From NCBI RefSeq assembly GCF_015221875.1, contig NZ_JACYGY010000001.1:372001-436000 (forward strand): a DNA stretch of 64,000 nucleotides, read 5' to 3'. The position numbers were made by a program, and so were the translations under genes. Below, one piece after another: positions 54,472 through 63,814 of this stretch; position 1 is the stretch's first letter, and every line of letters begins with the position of its first letter. This DNA comes from Dyadobacter subterraneus (GTDB lineage Bacteria > Bacteroidota > Bacteroidia > Cytophagales > Spirosomataceae). Under the pieces are notes generated by a model that worked only from the letters and a program-made list of their open reading frames with translations, did no database searches and had not been told where the DNA came from.

Positions 54472-54690
54472 ATGGACGACAATTGGGGTAAGGTATACGA
54501 TACCAAACAAATGATAAGGGCGGAAATTGCCAGGGAAATATTGGAACAAAATGAGATAGCAGCTGTGATTGTCAACAAGCAGGATAGCGTTTATCCTATT
54601 TTGGGGCAGTTTGAAGTACATGTTCCTATGACTGAATTTGTTCGGGCGCAAACCATCCTATCCAATGAAGACTCCCTTACAGAATCTTAG
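54472..54690 (+). CDS. DUF2007-domain small protein
   Basis: A 72-residue protein: KVYDTKQMIRAEIAREILEQ and AAVIVNKQDSVYPILGQFEV match DUF2007, a ferredoxin-like small domain often next to envelope or signalling genes. Its function is unknown. Its end overlaps the cdsA start by 26 bases, indicating coupling. The ATG at 54472 is clear. Confidence 0.75.
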   Translation: MDDNWGKVYDTKQMIRAEIAREILEQNEIAAVIVNKQDSVYPILGQFEVHVPMTEFVRAQTILSNEDSLTES

Positions 54691-55498
54691 TAATTTACAG
54701 CAGCGCACCATTACAGGTCTGATAGGATTTGCAATAATCCTTGCCTGTATTCTTTATAGTGAATGGAGTTTTTTACTGCTTTTTTGCACGATCAGCTCGC
54801 TGACACAACTCGAATTTTACAAGCTGCTGGGCCTTGACGGAAACCAGCCATTAACATATTATGGTACCTTTTGTGGCACAGTTATGATGTTATTGGCGTA
54901 CCTCATAGAACAGGACCTGGTTTCTTTTGAAAATTACTTTCTGATAAGTCCATTGCTGTCAATGATATTTTTTATCAAACTTTATAAAAAGAATGATTTA
55001 AAACCATTTACAAATATTGGCTTTACTTTTTTGGGGATAATTTACGTTGCACTGCCTTTTTCATTAATCATTGTAATGGCAATGCGCGGAGGAACTTACA
55101 ACTACGAAATTGTTTTAGGAAGTCTGCTTTTGCTTTGGGCTTCGGATATCGGAGGATATTTTGCCGGGACAAACTTTGGGAAACGAAAACTTTTTGAACG
55201 TATTTCTCCTAAAAAATCCTGGGAAGGCGCCATGGGAAGTGCAGCTTTTGCGGCGTTAATTGCCTTTGTCCTCGGACATTATTTCCGTACCTTCGAACCG
55301 TGGAAATGGTATTGTATCGGCGGGATTATTGTGGTGGTTGGTACGTATGGAGATTTGGTCGAGTCGTTATTTAAGCGTAGTATAGCAATTAAAGATTCGG
55401 GGAACAGTATTCCTGGTCATGGCGGATTTTTGGATCGTTTTGACGGATTGTTGCTTTCAGCGCCTTTTATAGTAACATTTCTGAAATTGTTTTCCTGA
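54665..55498 (+). CDS. cdsA: Phosphatidate cytidylyltransferase
   Basis: A 277-residue polytopic enzyme making CDP-diacylglycerol from phosphatidic acid, the hub of phospholipid synthesis. Eight or so transmembrane helices, with the conserved C-terminal signature SFKRSIAIKDSGNSIPGHGG-like (KRSIAIKDSGNSIPGHGGFL) and DRFDGLLLSAP. I start at the ATG at 54665 (MKTPLQNLSNLQQRT), downstream of the first in-frame ATG at 54638, because the family begins close to the first helix. It overlaps the DUF2007 gene. Confidence 0.88.
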   Translation: MKTPLQNLSNLQQRTITGLIGFAIILACILYSEWSFLLLFCTISSLTQLEFYKLLGLDGNQPLTYYGTFCGTVMMLLAYLIEQDLVSFENYFLISPLLSMIFFIKLYKKNDLKPFTNIGFTFLGIIYVALPFSLIIVMAMRGGTYNYEIVLGSLLLLWASDIGGYFAGTNFGKRKLFERISPKKSWEGAMGSAAFAALIAFVLGHYFRTFEPWKWYCIGGIIVVVGTYGDLVESLFKRSIAIKDSGNSIPGHGGFLDRFDGLLLSAPFIVTFLKLFS

Positions 55499-55691
55499 GA
55501 GTCCAATTAATCTCTGTGGCAGGCAATGCACAGAAGTATCAGGCGTTTTTAAAGTAGAGGAACAATTCTTTTAGAAATACAGAAAGATTATATTGAAGTA
55601 ATTTTATAATATATTAAAGTCATTTAATCAACCTATAACCCTTAATGGCGCTGGAGAAAATGTTCCGGCACCGGAAAACGATCTTTTAAGA

Positions 55692-56444
55692 ATGAAAAAA
55701 CGATTTTTAATATATTTTGTAATACTTGCGAGCGTGTTGTGTGGGCAGGAAATTTTTGCACAGGGTGAGCAAAAGGCCATTATTTTTACCGGGGTAGTGG
55801 TTGGAGGGAAAAGTACAGACCGTTTGCCTGGGGCTTACATTTTTATTCCAAAAGCAGGAAAAGGTACACTGGCGGATAACAGAGGTAATTTTACGATTCC
55901 TGTTTTTCCTGGCGACAGTATCATTTATAGCTACGTAGGTTACAAAAAGCAATATCATGTCATTCCAAGAAATTACAATGCGGATACCTATTCTGCGATT
56001 GTAGCGATGCAGGAAGATGTGACCATGCTTTCCGAGGTTAAAATTTATCCTTATGCAACGGAAGAAGATTTCAAAAAGGCATTTCTTGCTTTGAAATTAC
56101 CAGATCAGGCAGATCGTGACGCTTTAGCACGCAGTACGGATCCCGATTATATCAACCGGATGGCGGCGCAGGTTCCTAACAACGCGCAGACCAACTATCG
56201 ATACACCATGGATCAGCAATTGTTTGGTCGGGAATCTGCGGCTGGAAAAGGTTTTGCAACAACATTCCCTTTCCTGAATCCGTTTGCCTGGGCCAACTTT
56301 ATCAAATCGGTTAAACGAGGAGATTTGAAACAAAAGGAATGGAGAAAAGATCTTAATAATGCGCCTCGTGAAAGTATCACCAAGCAAGACATTATCAAAC
56401 AGAATGAAGAGTTTGAAAATCCTAAAAAGGATAATAATAACTAG
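55692..56444 (+). CDS. Secreted CarboxypepD_reg-like protein, first copy
   Basis: A 250-residue secreted protein. A signal peptide (LIYFVILASVLCGQEIFAQ) precedes a carboxypeptidase-regulatory-like beta domain (FTGVVVGGKSTDRLPGAYIF, GTLADNRGNFTIPVFPGDSI). The C-terminal half is helical and basic. Such domains usually sit on TonB-dependent receptors; here the protein ends early, so it is probably a periplasmic or outer-membrane-associated product of unknown role. The next gene is a close paralogue in tandem. A terminator follows at 56469. Confidence 0.75.
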   Translation: MKKRFLIYFVILASVLCGQEIFAQGEQKAIIFTGVVVGGKSTDRLPGAYIFIPKAGKGTLADNRGNFTIPVFPGDSIIYSYVGYKKQYHVIPRNYNADTYSAIVAMQEDVTMLSEVKIYPYATEEDFKKAFLALKLPDQADRDALARSTDPDYINRMAAQVPNNAQTNYRYTMDQQLFGRESAAGKGFATTFPFLNPFAWANFIKSVKRGDLKQKEWRKDLNNAPRESITKQDIIKQNEEFENPKKDNNN

Positions 56445-56468
56445 TAATTCCAAATGTTAAAATATCTT

Positions 56469-56498
56469 AAAATTCAGCCCGAAAGGCTGAATTTTTTT
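56469..56498 (+). terminator. Terminator after the first CarboxypepD_reg-like gene
   Basis: AAAATTCAGCC, loop CGAAA, GGCTGAATTTT, followed by further T bases: a clear intrinsic terminator. Confidence 0.85.
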
Positions 56499-56588
56499 GT
56501 ACCCTGTCGTTACTTTTTACCAGAATTTGTAAGTTTGTCAGACTTGTCTGGTTATTTTTTCCAGCGATGAAATAAATACGGATAACAG

Positions 56589-57341
56589 ATGAGAAATAAG
56601 GTTTTGCTATTCTTGGTTTGCTGCGCAGGGCTTTTTTATACGCAAAACCTTTTTGCCCAGGGCGGACAAAGAGCCATTATATTTAGTGGTATTGTAGTTG
56701 GAGGCAAATCTACTGAACTTTTACCGGGTGCTTACATCTATATTCCCAAAGCAGGAACAGGTACTCTTTCGCTTCGTGATGGTTCATTTACCATTCCCGT
56801 TTTTCCGGGTGATAGCATCGTTTATAGTTATGTAGGTTATAAAAAACAATATCACGTCATTCCCAGAAATTATAATGCTGATACTTACTCCGCCATCGTT
56901 TCCTTGCAGGAAGATGTGATGATGTTGTCGGAAGTCAAGATTTATCCTTACAGTAGCGAAGAAGAATTCAAAAAGGCATTTTTGGCTTTGAAATTGCCTG
57001 ATCAGGCTGATCGTGATGCGTTGGCGAAAAGTTCTGATCCGCAATATATCAGGAGATTATCGGAACAAGTCGCTAACAATGCTCAAACCAATTACCGGTA
57101 TTCAATGGATCAGCTGATGTTTGGCCGTGAATCTGCGGCTGGAAAAGGTTTTGCTACAACGTTTCCATTTCTGGATCCGTTTCGCATAGCCAAGTTTATC
57201 AAATCAGTAAAAAACGGAGATTTGAAACAGCAGGAATGGCGGAAAGTGCTGAACGATACACCGCCCGAAAGTATTAATAAATATGATGTTCTTAACGATA
57301 AGGGCCAGTTTGACAAACTTAAAAAACAGGTGCAAAACTGA
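56589..57341 (+). CDS. Secreted CarboxypepD_reg-like protein, second copy
   Basis: A 250-residue paralogue of the preceding gene, the same length, with the same signal-peptide layout (LLFLVCCAGLFYTQNLFAQ) and the same core (FSGIVVGGKSTELLPGAYIY, FPGDSIVYSYVGYKKQYHVI, GRESAAGKGFATTFPFL). The copies diverge mainly in the C-terminal 30 residues. A terminator lies between them, so they are probably transcribed separately. The function is unknown. The 3' end is 21 bases from convergent lpxH. Confidence 0.75.
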   Translation: MRNKVLLFLVCCAGLFYTQNLFAQGGQRAIIFSGIVVGGKSTELLPGAYIYIPKAGTGTLSLRDGSFTIPVFPGDSIVYSYVGYKKQYHVIPRNYNADTYSAIVSLQEDVMMLSEVKIYPYSSEEEFKKAFLALKLPDQADRDALAKSSDPQYIRRLSEQVANNAQTNYRYSMDQLMFGRESAAGKGFATTFPFLDPFRIAKFIKSVKNGDLKQQEWRKVLNDTPPESINKYDVLNDKGQFDKLKKQVQN

Positions 57342-57362
57342 TTTTTTAGAGCAGGCAATGAA

Positions 57363-58172
57363 TTAAATGAATTCTCTCAATTCAATTTTTTCTCCGTTAT
57401 AAACAGCGAAGGCCTGTTTTGTCTGTTTGGTAACCCATTCTCCAAGATTGATGTAGCGGCTGTTCGAACTTACTGCAAGGTCAAGTACTAAATGACGGTG
57501 CCCGAAAATGTAATAATCGTGGTGCTGTTCTTTTTCAACTTCCTTACAATAGTGCAGCAACCATTCATTATCATCACTGACAAATACTTCTTCTCCTTTT
57601 TTTATATTGGCAATCCGGCTTCTTTTAGACCATTGTGAAGCGATCCACATACCAATATCCGGATGAACAATCCTGAAAACCCATTGGAAAAAAGAATTTT
57701 CAAAAATCCGTTTCAGAATTTTATAGACCTTGTCTCCGGGACCAAGTCCGTCACCATGTCCAACTAAAATAGATTTTTTTAAACCTGCTGAATTTATGAT
57801 TTCGAAATTTACAGGATTTCGGTAAATGGTCGCTCCGATTTCTTCTTTCAGGTAACCAAACATCCACATATCATGATTTCCTGTAAAAAGAACAAGCTCG
57901 ATACCGCGGTCAGCAAGTTCGGCAAGTTTGCCTAAGACGCGGACGAAACCTTTGGGAACGACATGCCCGTATTCAAACCAGAAGTCGAAAATATCTCCTA
58001 CAAGAACGATTGTTTGAGCATCATCTCCAATGGATTCCAGCCACTTGACAATTGTTCTTTCCCGATCCCGGCTTTTTTCAGCAGTGGGTACACCGAGATG
58101 GAAATCGGAAGAAAAATAAATTTTACGGCCTTGCTGTAATGCGATGGATCTGGTTTCGAAATTGAAAATCAT
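57363..58172 (-). CDS. lpxH: UDP-2,3-diacylglucosamine pyrophosphatase (LpxH-like)
   Basis: A 269-residue calcineurin-like phosphoesterase. The motifs SSDFHLG, VGDIFDFWFEYGH, FTGNHDMW, VGHGDGLGPGD and IFGHRHLVLDL carry the two-metal site, and DFHLG/GDIFDFW is typical of LpxH, which makes lipid X in lipid A synthesis. The ATG at 58172 is preferred to an upstream one at 58196. It is separate from the lpxD-lpxA operon. The neighbouring secreted proteins are convergent and unrelated. Confidence 0.85.
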   Translation of the reverse strand: MIFNFETRSIALQQGRKIYFSSDFHLGVPTAEKSRDRERTIVKWLESIGDDAQTIVLVGDIFDFWFEYGHVVPKGFVRVLGKLAELADRGIELVLFTGNHDMWMFGYLKEEIGATIYRNPVNFEIINSAGLKKSILVGHGDGLGPGDKVYKILKRIFENSFFQWVFRIVHPDIGMWIASQWSKRSRIANIKKGEEVFVSDDNEWLLHYCKEVEKEQHHDYYIFGHRHLVLDLAVSSNSRYINLGEWVTKQTKQAFAVYNGEKIELREFI

Positions 58173-58344
58173 GCGATTTAAACTAATGCGCCGCAATTTA
58201 CGATCTTCTTTTTAAAAACTGATTTTTACAACTGCGGGGAAGAAATTAGCAACAGAATTCTGAAAAAGCTGTTACAAAGAATTTCTTAAAAATTAACTTT
58301 GCATTAAAAGAAACCGGGGATGCTCCCGACATAACATTAAAAAA

Positions 58345-59079
58345 ATGAACAAGTATTTATTAAGCGGCCTTTTACTGGTGATCCTAACTTGTACAAATAG
58401 AAAAGTGCAGGCACAGATTTCCAAAACGACTTCCCAAAGAGCAACGCAATGGAAACCTGAAAAAGGACAATATTATTTCAGTCACGCTTTGACTTATTCC
58501 TTTGAAAATAAAGAAAAGAAAACGAAAGGTGAAATTGTGATATATGTTGATCCCGTGACCGGAACGATGTGTTTTAAACGTGAAAACAGTTTTGGAGATA
58601 CAGGAAAAGCCTTCGATTTTATACTTGCTTTTCAGGATGGAAAATATATGTATTACGGCGCCGACGAATCCGGAAAGAAATTCAAAATGACGGAAAAAGT
58701 AGAAGAATTGAAACCGGATGCTGAAACAATTGCGCAGCAAAAAGAAGATTTCACTACCTATTGCATTCCAACCGGAAATACCCGTAAAGATTTTGGTATG
58801 GAAAGTCTGGAATACGAACTTTCCTATCCAACTTCTGATTCAAAAGATAAATTGTGGCTGACTAAAACACCTTTTGGAATTAATCCTTTGTACGGATTTG
58901 ATCTGATCGATGGCGTAGCAAGTTTGCCGGTATCGTTTGATTATACTCATATTTTCAACAACAAGCAGCTCCTGACGGAATTGAATTCCAAAGGGTTGAT
59001 ACTAAAATTGAAAAGTTATGAGCCTAATCCTTTTTTAGCGATTACCCGTGGCTACACGGAAACAAAAGCCGAGAATTAG
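58345..59079 (+). CDS. Secreted protein of unknown function
   Basis: A 244-residue protein with a signal peptide (KYLLSGLLLVILTCTNRKVQAQ). The mature part is hydrophilic with mixed strands, including the repeated theme of FDFILAFQDGKYMYYGADES and SYPTSDSKDKLWLTKTPFGI. It has no membrane helix and a few cysteines. I recognise no family. It is probably periplasmic or outer-membrane associated. It is convergent with the DUF4494 gene, with 13 bases between their ends. Confidence 0.6.
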   Translation: MNKYLLSGLLLVILTCTNRKVQAQISKTTSQRATQWKPEKGQYYFSHALTYSFENKEKKTKGEIVIYVDPVTGTMCFKRENSFGDTGKAFDFILAFQDGKYMYYGADESGKKFKMTEKVEELKPDAETIAQQKEDFTTYCIPTGNTRKDFGMESLEYELSYPTSDSKDKLWLTKTPFGINPLYGFDLIDGVASLPVSFDYTHIFNNKQLLTELNSKGLILKLKSYEPNPFLAITRGYTETKAEN

Positions 59080-59092
59080 GCCCATTTCTTAT

Positions 59093-59593
59093 TTATTGTG
59101 CCGCTTCTCTTTCCGCCATTACTTCGGAAAGAGGGCGCATATTTGCTGGTATTTCTTCAACTTCTTCTTCTGCTGTATAAGGGAAAACATCCAGAATTGG
59201 CGTAAGATTCATGTCCGTAGTTTCGTATGGAATCAACATCGTGCGCAGACTTTCGGTAATCCGCTGCAAAGCCTGATCAATGCCATCAGCGTTTACAAGC
59301 ATATAATTCACCACTTTTTTCTCTTTTCCACTTTTTTCATCCACAGAAAAGTAGATAACTTTTGCCTTGAACCATTTTTCTCCGTCTTCATAGGAAAAAA
59401 GATCGGCCAGGCGCATACGCGTAATGCTGGTAACGCTGAAATCACTCGCACCCGTTACGATTTGTTGGTAAAGTCTAGCTTCCGATTCCGTATAAGAAAC
59501 GGCATCAACAAGGTATACTTCATTAATTGTTTTAAGACTTCCTGCCTCGTCTTCTTTTTGGTAACGTATTTTTCCTAAATACCAGCTTGCCAT
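59093..59593 (-). CDS. DUF4494-domain protein
   Basis: A 166-residue soluble protein. MASWYLGKIRYQKEDEAGSL and the long alternating strand pattern fit DUF4494, a Bacteroidota-specific family without a known role. The ATG at 59593 is chosen over an upstream one at 59689, because the former opens with a conserved MASWYLGKIRYQ. Glu/Asp are abundant at the C-terminus. Confidence 0.75.
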   Translation of the reverse strand: MASWYLGKIRYQKEDEAGSLKTINEVYLVDAVSYTESEARLYQQIVTGASDFSVTSITRMRLADLFSYEDGEKWFKAKVIYFSVDEKSGKEKKVVNYMLVNADGIDQALQRITESLRTMLIPYETTDMNLTPILDVFPYTAEEEVEEIPANMRPLSEVMAEREAAQ

Positions 59594-59793
59594 TGTAGTC
59601 TGTATTTGATTAAAGTGGATATAAAAGTTTGCAAAGGTATGGTTTGCGAATAAGGCTTGCAACTTGATTTGTAATGATGAAACCGGCAAATCAAATTTTA
59701 ATCAAAAAAGTAATATCAAAAGAATAATCCTTTCGAGGTATGCGCGTTGTAGTAGCTAACTGTTTATCTTGCGGAAAAATTTTTAAACACACA

Positions 59794-60429
59794 ATGAAAA
59801 AACAAATTTGGTTTATTGCGGTTTTGGCTGCTGTTGGATTATATATCGCTGGCTGCGGCGTGAGCCGTCAGGTTTCGGAAGCGAAAGCGTTTGGCGATTG
59901 TAAATATAAAATTGCGTCTGCGGATAGTATTTATCTGGCGGGAATTGATATCAATGAATTCAGAAATATCAAAAGCATGAGTGATCTGAATCTTGCCAGA
60001 TTTCCAAAACTGGGATTGGCATTCTTGCGCAAAGACGTGCCTTTGGATTTACGTGTCAATCTGGATATAAAAAATCCCACACGTAAAAAAGCGGCGGTTA
60101 ATCAGTTGGAATACAAAGTTTTGCTGACCAATACTGAAATTTTTAATGGGTTTTTGAATCAGAAAATTGAGGTTTATCCGGGAAGCGGAAGTACGAGAGT
60201 TCCGATTAAGTTAAGCGCAAATGTGTATAGTCTGCTGATGAATGACCAGACAAGAGATGATTTTATTAATATGGTGATGACTCTAACGGGAAAATCAGAT
60301 TCAAAACCTGCAAAATTTACAGTGAAGGTAAAACCTACGCTTGATTTGGGTGGCAAATCGATCAATTATCCCGGTTATCTTACTTTTGAACAGGAGATTA
60401 CAAGTGACATGATCCTAAAAACAAAGTAA
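59794..60429 (+). CDS. Lipoprotein with LEA14-like beta domain
   Basis: A 211-residue lipoprotein. The ATG at 59794 gives MKKQIWFIAVLAAVGLYIAGC with the lipobox IAGC. The mature part reads VNLDIKNPTRKKAAVNQLEY, the strand pattern of the LEA14/water stress domain. It should be anchored in the periplasmic membrane. The function is not known. A perfect 18-bp hairpin follows after about 40 bases. Confidence 0.7.
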   Translation: MKKQIWFIAVLAAVGLYIAGCGVSRQVSEAKAFGDCKYKIASADSIYLAGIDINEFRNIKSMSDLNLARFPKLGLAFLRKDVPLDLRVNLDIKNPTRKKAAVNQLEYKVLLTNTEIFNGFLNQKIEVYPGSGSTRVPIKLSANVYSLLMNDQTRDDFINMVMTLTGKSDSKPAKFTVKVKPTLDLGGKSINYPGYLTFEQEITSDMILKTK

Positions 60430-60470
60430 TGATATCAATATAGAGGCATACTTTTGATACAACACACAAA

Positions 60471-60513
60471 CAATGGCTGGTGGAATGATTGATTGTCATT
60501 CCACCAGCCATTG
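60471..60513. terminator. Perfect 18-bp hairpin between lipoprotein and membrane-protein genes
   Basis: CAATGGCTGGTGGAATGA, loop TTGATTG, TCATTCCACCAGCCATTG. The stem is strong, but no T-run follows; it sits 26 bases before the TTG start of the next gene. It may be a terminator for the lipoprotein gene or a leader structure for the next one. Confidence 0.6.
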
Positions 60514-60539
60514 AAACGTAAATTTAAAACGAACAAAAA

Positions 60540-62369
60540 TTGGATAATTCTTTTCTACAAAATCCCCGGTTATTTGAATATTTTACACTTGTACTTTTAT
60601 TAGCCCTTCTTTTTGGACTTACATTTTTTTCTAAAAGTCTTCAAAAATTCAGAAATGTTCTGGGATTGGGGTTGATAATTGTTCCGGTAGGTTATTTCTA
60701 TATTATCCTCAATGCCCACGTTATCAACGTGCCTTATGAAGATGACTACAATCTTCTGGAAACGATTTATAAACTAAAAAACGGTTCGGGTTTTATCAAT
60801 ACGGCAAAAGTACTTTTTGAACAGGTAAATCAGCACAGGTTTGCTTTTGAGCGGATTGTTATGCTCATCATGGTGTTTTTTACGGGAACGGTTGACATAA
60901 AATTGCAGGTGATGCTGGGCAATCTATTTATGCTTGGTATCCTTTATCTATTCTTTCTGGCATTTAAAAAAGAGAAAGTTTCCTGGCATTACTTTATTCC
61001 GGTTCCTTACATCCTTTTCAATCTGGTTTATTTCGAAAATGCGATCTGGGGAATAGCAGCGATACAGAATACTCCTTTGCTGTTTTTTGCCATGCTAACC
61101 GTTTATTTTATTGGTAAACCGGATAAAAGGAGCTGGATTTTTGCAGTACTAACGGCCATTGTCACCATGTTTATCAGCGGAAGTGGTATGCTTACGTGGA
61201 TCATTGGTGGTGTCATTCTTCTTTTTCAAAAAAGATATAAGCTGCTTGCCCAATGGATGGGTATTGCCATTGCGTTAATTTTATTCTACTTCCTTTTTGA
61301 TTACCAGTTTATATCAACCGGGCAGGGAAAGGTCTGGGAGCATCCCGTTTTCAATCTGATTTTCATATTCGGATTTTTAGGAAATGCCTTATATCTGGAC
61401 ATACCGCATCCGCTTACGCCGGTGTTTTACAAGGATATGATATTATGTGTGTTTTTGGGAATTGGTATTTTTGCGGTTTTTCTGGCATGGATCACCCGGA
61501 TGTTCCTAAGCAAAGATATGCCATGGACCAACTGGTTTTTGCTGGGCGCATTTATGTTCCTTATGGGTACGGGAGCCATGTTTATCGTGAGCAGGCCGGC
61601 GGCTAATTTTTTGATGTATGGTGGTAATATTTTTTCCAGACGTTACATGATTTTCGGCGTTGTGCTTCTGGCGATCGCTTACGTTGGTTTGATATTGCTT
61701 GTCAAAAACTATAAAAATATTAGTTTATCGGTATTTGGTTTGAGCTTAATCGGTTGTCTGGCGTTGAATTTTATAAGTTATTTTTATTCCATCAGAAGTG
61801 TAAGAGAACAGCACGAAAAATTATCCCTTGACGGATATTATTGGAAAAATTATAATACGCTGTTGTCGGTTGGATTTAATTATGGTGATAAACCATTTTG
61901 GAATCATCCGACCAAAATGAATAATCTTATAAAAAATCTTGAAAAGGAGGGCTTACTTCGTCTTTACGAAAGTGACAAGTTATTGCCGGCAAAGCGTCTC
62001 ATTCCTGAAACTGAAATTGCGGGAGAATATGCACCAAAGCCGGATATTCAGCTTGGTTTGAGGAATAATGATGATAACGTTCCAATCAGGTATATCACAT
62101 TTGAAACAAAAAAAGGATTGCATCCAAAACCTGAATATTTTGTTTTGGTTTCTGATCAATTTACAAATCTCCTTCCAGCTATTCCCGTCCCAAACTCACT
62201 TTCAGAATTTCTGAGGAAACGAACTTATTATGACGATAAATATTCCTATTCGTTTTATAAGAGAAAAGTACCAAAAGGCAAATTCGATATCTGGATATTA
62301 TCAGGTGGAGATAGGGATTCTGGTAAATGGGAATCCCGTTATACAAGAGAGAAAATATTTATATTTTAG
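60540..62369 (+). CDS. Polytopic membrane protein, GT-C glycosyltransferase-like
   Basis: A 609-residue protein starting at a TTG, with at least ten transmembrane helices in the first 420 residues. An acidic motif (NVPYEDDYNLLETIY) lies in the first extracytoplasmic loop, as in GT-C glycosyltransferases that use lipid-linked sugars. The C-terminal 180 residues are soluble and extracytoplasmic. No GT-C family can be named with confidence. It is a single gene between a strong hairpin and xth. Confidence 0.6.
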   Translation: MDNSFLQNPRLFEYFTLVLLLALLFGLTFFSKSLQKFRNVLGLGLIIVPVGYFYIILNAHVINVPYEDDYNLLETIYKLKNGSGFINTAKVLFEQVNQHRFAFERIVMLIMVFFTGTVDIKLQVMLGNLFMLGILYLFFLAFKKEKVSWHYFIPVPYILFNLVYFENAIWGIAAIQNTPLLFFAMLTVYFIGKPDKRSWIFAVLTAIVTMFISGSGMLTWIIGGVILLFQKRYKLLAQWMGIAIALILFYFLFDYQFISTGQGKVWEHPVFNLIFIFGFLGNALYLDIPHPLTPVFYKDMILCVFLGIGIFAVFLAWITRMFLSKDMPWTNWFLLGAFMFLMGTGAMFIVSRPAANFLMYGGNIFSRRYMIFGVVLLAIAYVGLILLVKNYKNISLSVFGLSLIGCLALNFISYFYSIRSVREQHEKLSLDGYYWKNYNTLLSVGFNYGDKPFWNHPTKMNNLIKNLEKEGLLRLYESDKLLPAKRLIPETEIAGEYAPKPDIQLGLRNNDDNVPIRYITFETKKGLHPKPEYFVLVSDQFTNLLPAIPVPNSLSEFLRKRTYYDDKYSYSFYKRKVPKGKFDIWILSGGDRDSGKWESRYTREKIFIF

Positions 62370-62421
62370 CTGATTGTAGTCTCTCGGCTGATTTTTTAAA
62401 ATATCTACAACAACCTTCGTT

Positions 62422-63186
62422 ATGCAAATTCTTACTTACAACCTCAACGGAATCCGTGCAGCTTTGAAGAATGGCTTGCTGGAATGGTTAAAGGACAAAC
62501 CTTTTGATATTCTTTGTTTTCAGGAGGTGAAAGCGACACCTGATGTGGTTGATTTATCAGGATTTGCCGCATTGGGTTATGAGCTGATAGGTTGGCATGC
62601 AGCTGAAAAAAAGGGATATAGCGGTGTAGCGATATTTTCTAAAATCAAGCCTGATTTTGTTTCTCTGGGATTTAATTTGCCTGTTTACGATAGTGAAGGA
62701 AGACTTTTACGTGCAGATTTTGGAGATATCACTTTGTTAAATTGTTATTTTCCGTCTGGAACAAGCGGAGAAATCCGGCAAAGTGTTAAAATGAATTTCC
62801 TTGAAGATTTTAATAATTGGGTTGATATGCTGCGAATCGCACGGCCCAATTTAATTATCTGCGGAGATTATAATATTGCACATACAGAAATGGATATCCA
62901 CAATCCAAAAGGAAATAAAAAGTCATCCGGGTTTTTGCCCGAAGAAAGGGACTGGATGACAAAATGGTTTGGAAGCGGCTATACGGATGCTTTCCGGCAC
63001 ATGAATCCGGATTTGCAGGAATATTCCTGGTGGACTTACCGCTCCGGTGCAAGAGCAAGTAACAAAGGCTGGCGGATCGATTACATTTCCGTTGCCGATA
63101 CGATTAAAGACAGAATTGTAGGAAGTAGGCAATATAATGACGCTGTGCATTCGGATCATTGTCCCGTTTGGCTGGAAATTGAATAA
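62422..63186 (+). CDS. xth: Exodeoxyribonuclease III
   Basis: A 254-residue AP endonuclease/exonuclease of DNA base excision repair. Motifs are TYNLNGIRAALKNGLLEWL, FQEVKATPDVVDL, CGDYNIAHTEMDIHNPKGN, WWTYRSGARASNKGWRIDYI and SDHCPVWLEI, which together provide the catalytic Glu, Asp, Asn and His. Its length is normal. Upstream is the membrane protein gene and downstream the Uma2 gene, 8 bases away. Confidence 0.95.
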   Translation: MQILTYNLNGIRAALKNGLLEWLKDKPFDILCFQEVKATPDVVDLSGFAALGYELIGWHAAEKKGYSGVAIFSKIKPDFVSLGFNLPVYDSEGRLLRADFGDITLLNCYFPSGTSGEIRQSVKMNFLEDFNNWVDMLRIARPNLIICGDYNIAHTEMDIHNPKGNKKSSGFLPEERDWMTKWFGSGYTDAFRHMNPDLQEYSWWTYRSGARASNKGWRIDYISVADTIKDRIVGSRQYNDAVHSDHCPVWLEIE

Positions 63187-63194
63187 ATTGACTT

Positions 63195-63791
63195 ATGGAA
63201 ATTTCGACACCTTTAACTTTAAAAATGGGAAATCTGATGAACGAAAGTCAGTTTTTTCAATTTTGTCAACTTAACGAAGGTGTAGAATTTGAGAGAGATT
63301 CTTCGGGCAATATGATTATTCTGCCATTACGAGGTGCTTTGTTTAGCTTATTGAATGTTAATCTTTCCGGTCAGCTTTGGAATTGGAATAAGAAAAACCA
63401 AACTGGTTTGATTTTTAGTTCTTCAACGGGTTTTACATTACCCAATGGAGCCGTCCGTTCGCCTGACGTTTCATGGGTTAGGAAAGAAAAATGGAATTCA
63501 CTTTCCGAAGAACAACAGCAGTTTTTTGCTCCAATTTGTCCTGATTTTATAATCGAAATACATTCTGTTCCGGAAGAAAAACAATACCTCCTTGATAAAA
63601 TGAGAGAATATATCAATAACGGAACACAGTTGGCCTGGCTAATTGATTATCTGCATGATAAGGTGTATATTTTCAATGCAGCAAATGAAATAACGATCAA
63701 AAATTCATTGAATGTAATCCTTTCAGGAGAATCTATATTGCCAGGATTTTCGCTGGATCTGGGTGCTGTCATTAATAAAATCAGAATTTAG
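63195..63791 (+). CDS. Uma2-family putative endonuclease (DUF820)
   Basis: A 198-residue Uma2 protein with a restriction-endonuclease-like fold: GAVRSPDVSWVRKEKWNSLS, PDFIIEIHSVPEEKQYLLDK, and MREYINNGTQLAWLID. The likely active-site residues are Asp of SPDVSW and Glu of IIEIHS. The biological role of the family is not established. It starts 8 bases after xth and may be cotranscribed. Confidence 0.8.
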   Translation: MEISTPLTLKMGNLMNESQFFQFCQLNEGVEFERDSSGNMIILPLRGALFSLLNVNLSGQLWNWNKKNQTGLIFSSSTGFTLPNGAVRSPDVSWVRKEKWNSLSEEQQQFFAPICPDFIIEIHSVPEEKQYLLDKMREYINNGTQLAWLIDYLHDKVYIFNAANEITIKNSLNVILSGESILPGFSLDLGAVINKIRI

Positions 63792-63814
63792 TACTATCAA
63801 AAATCAATAAAACC

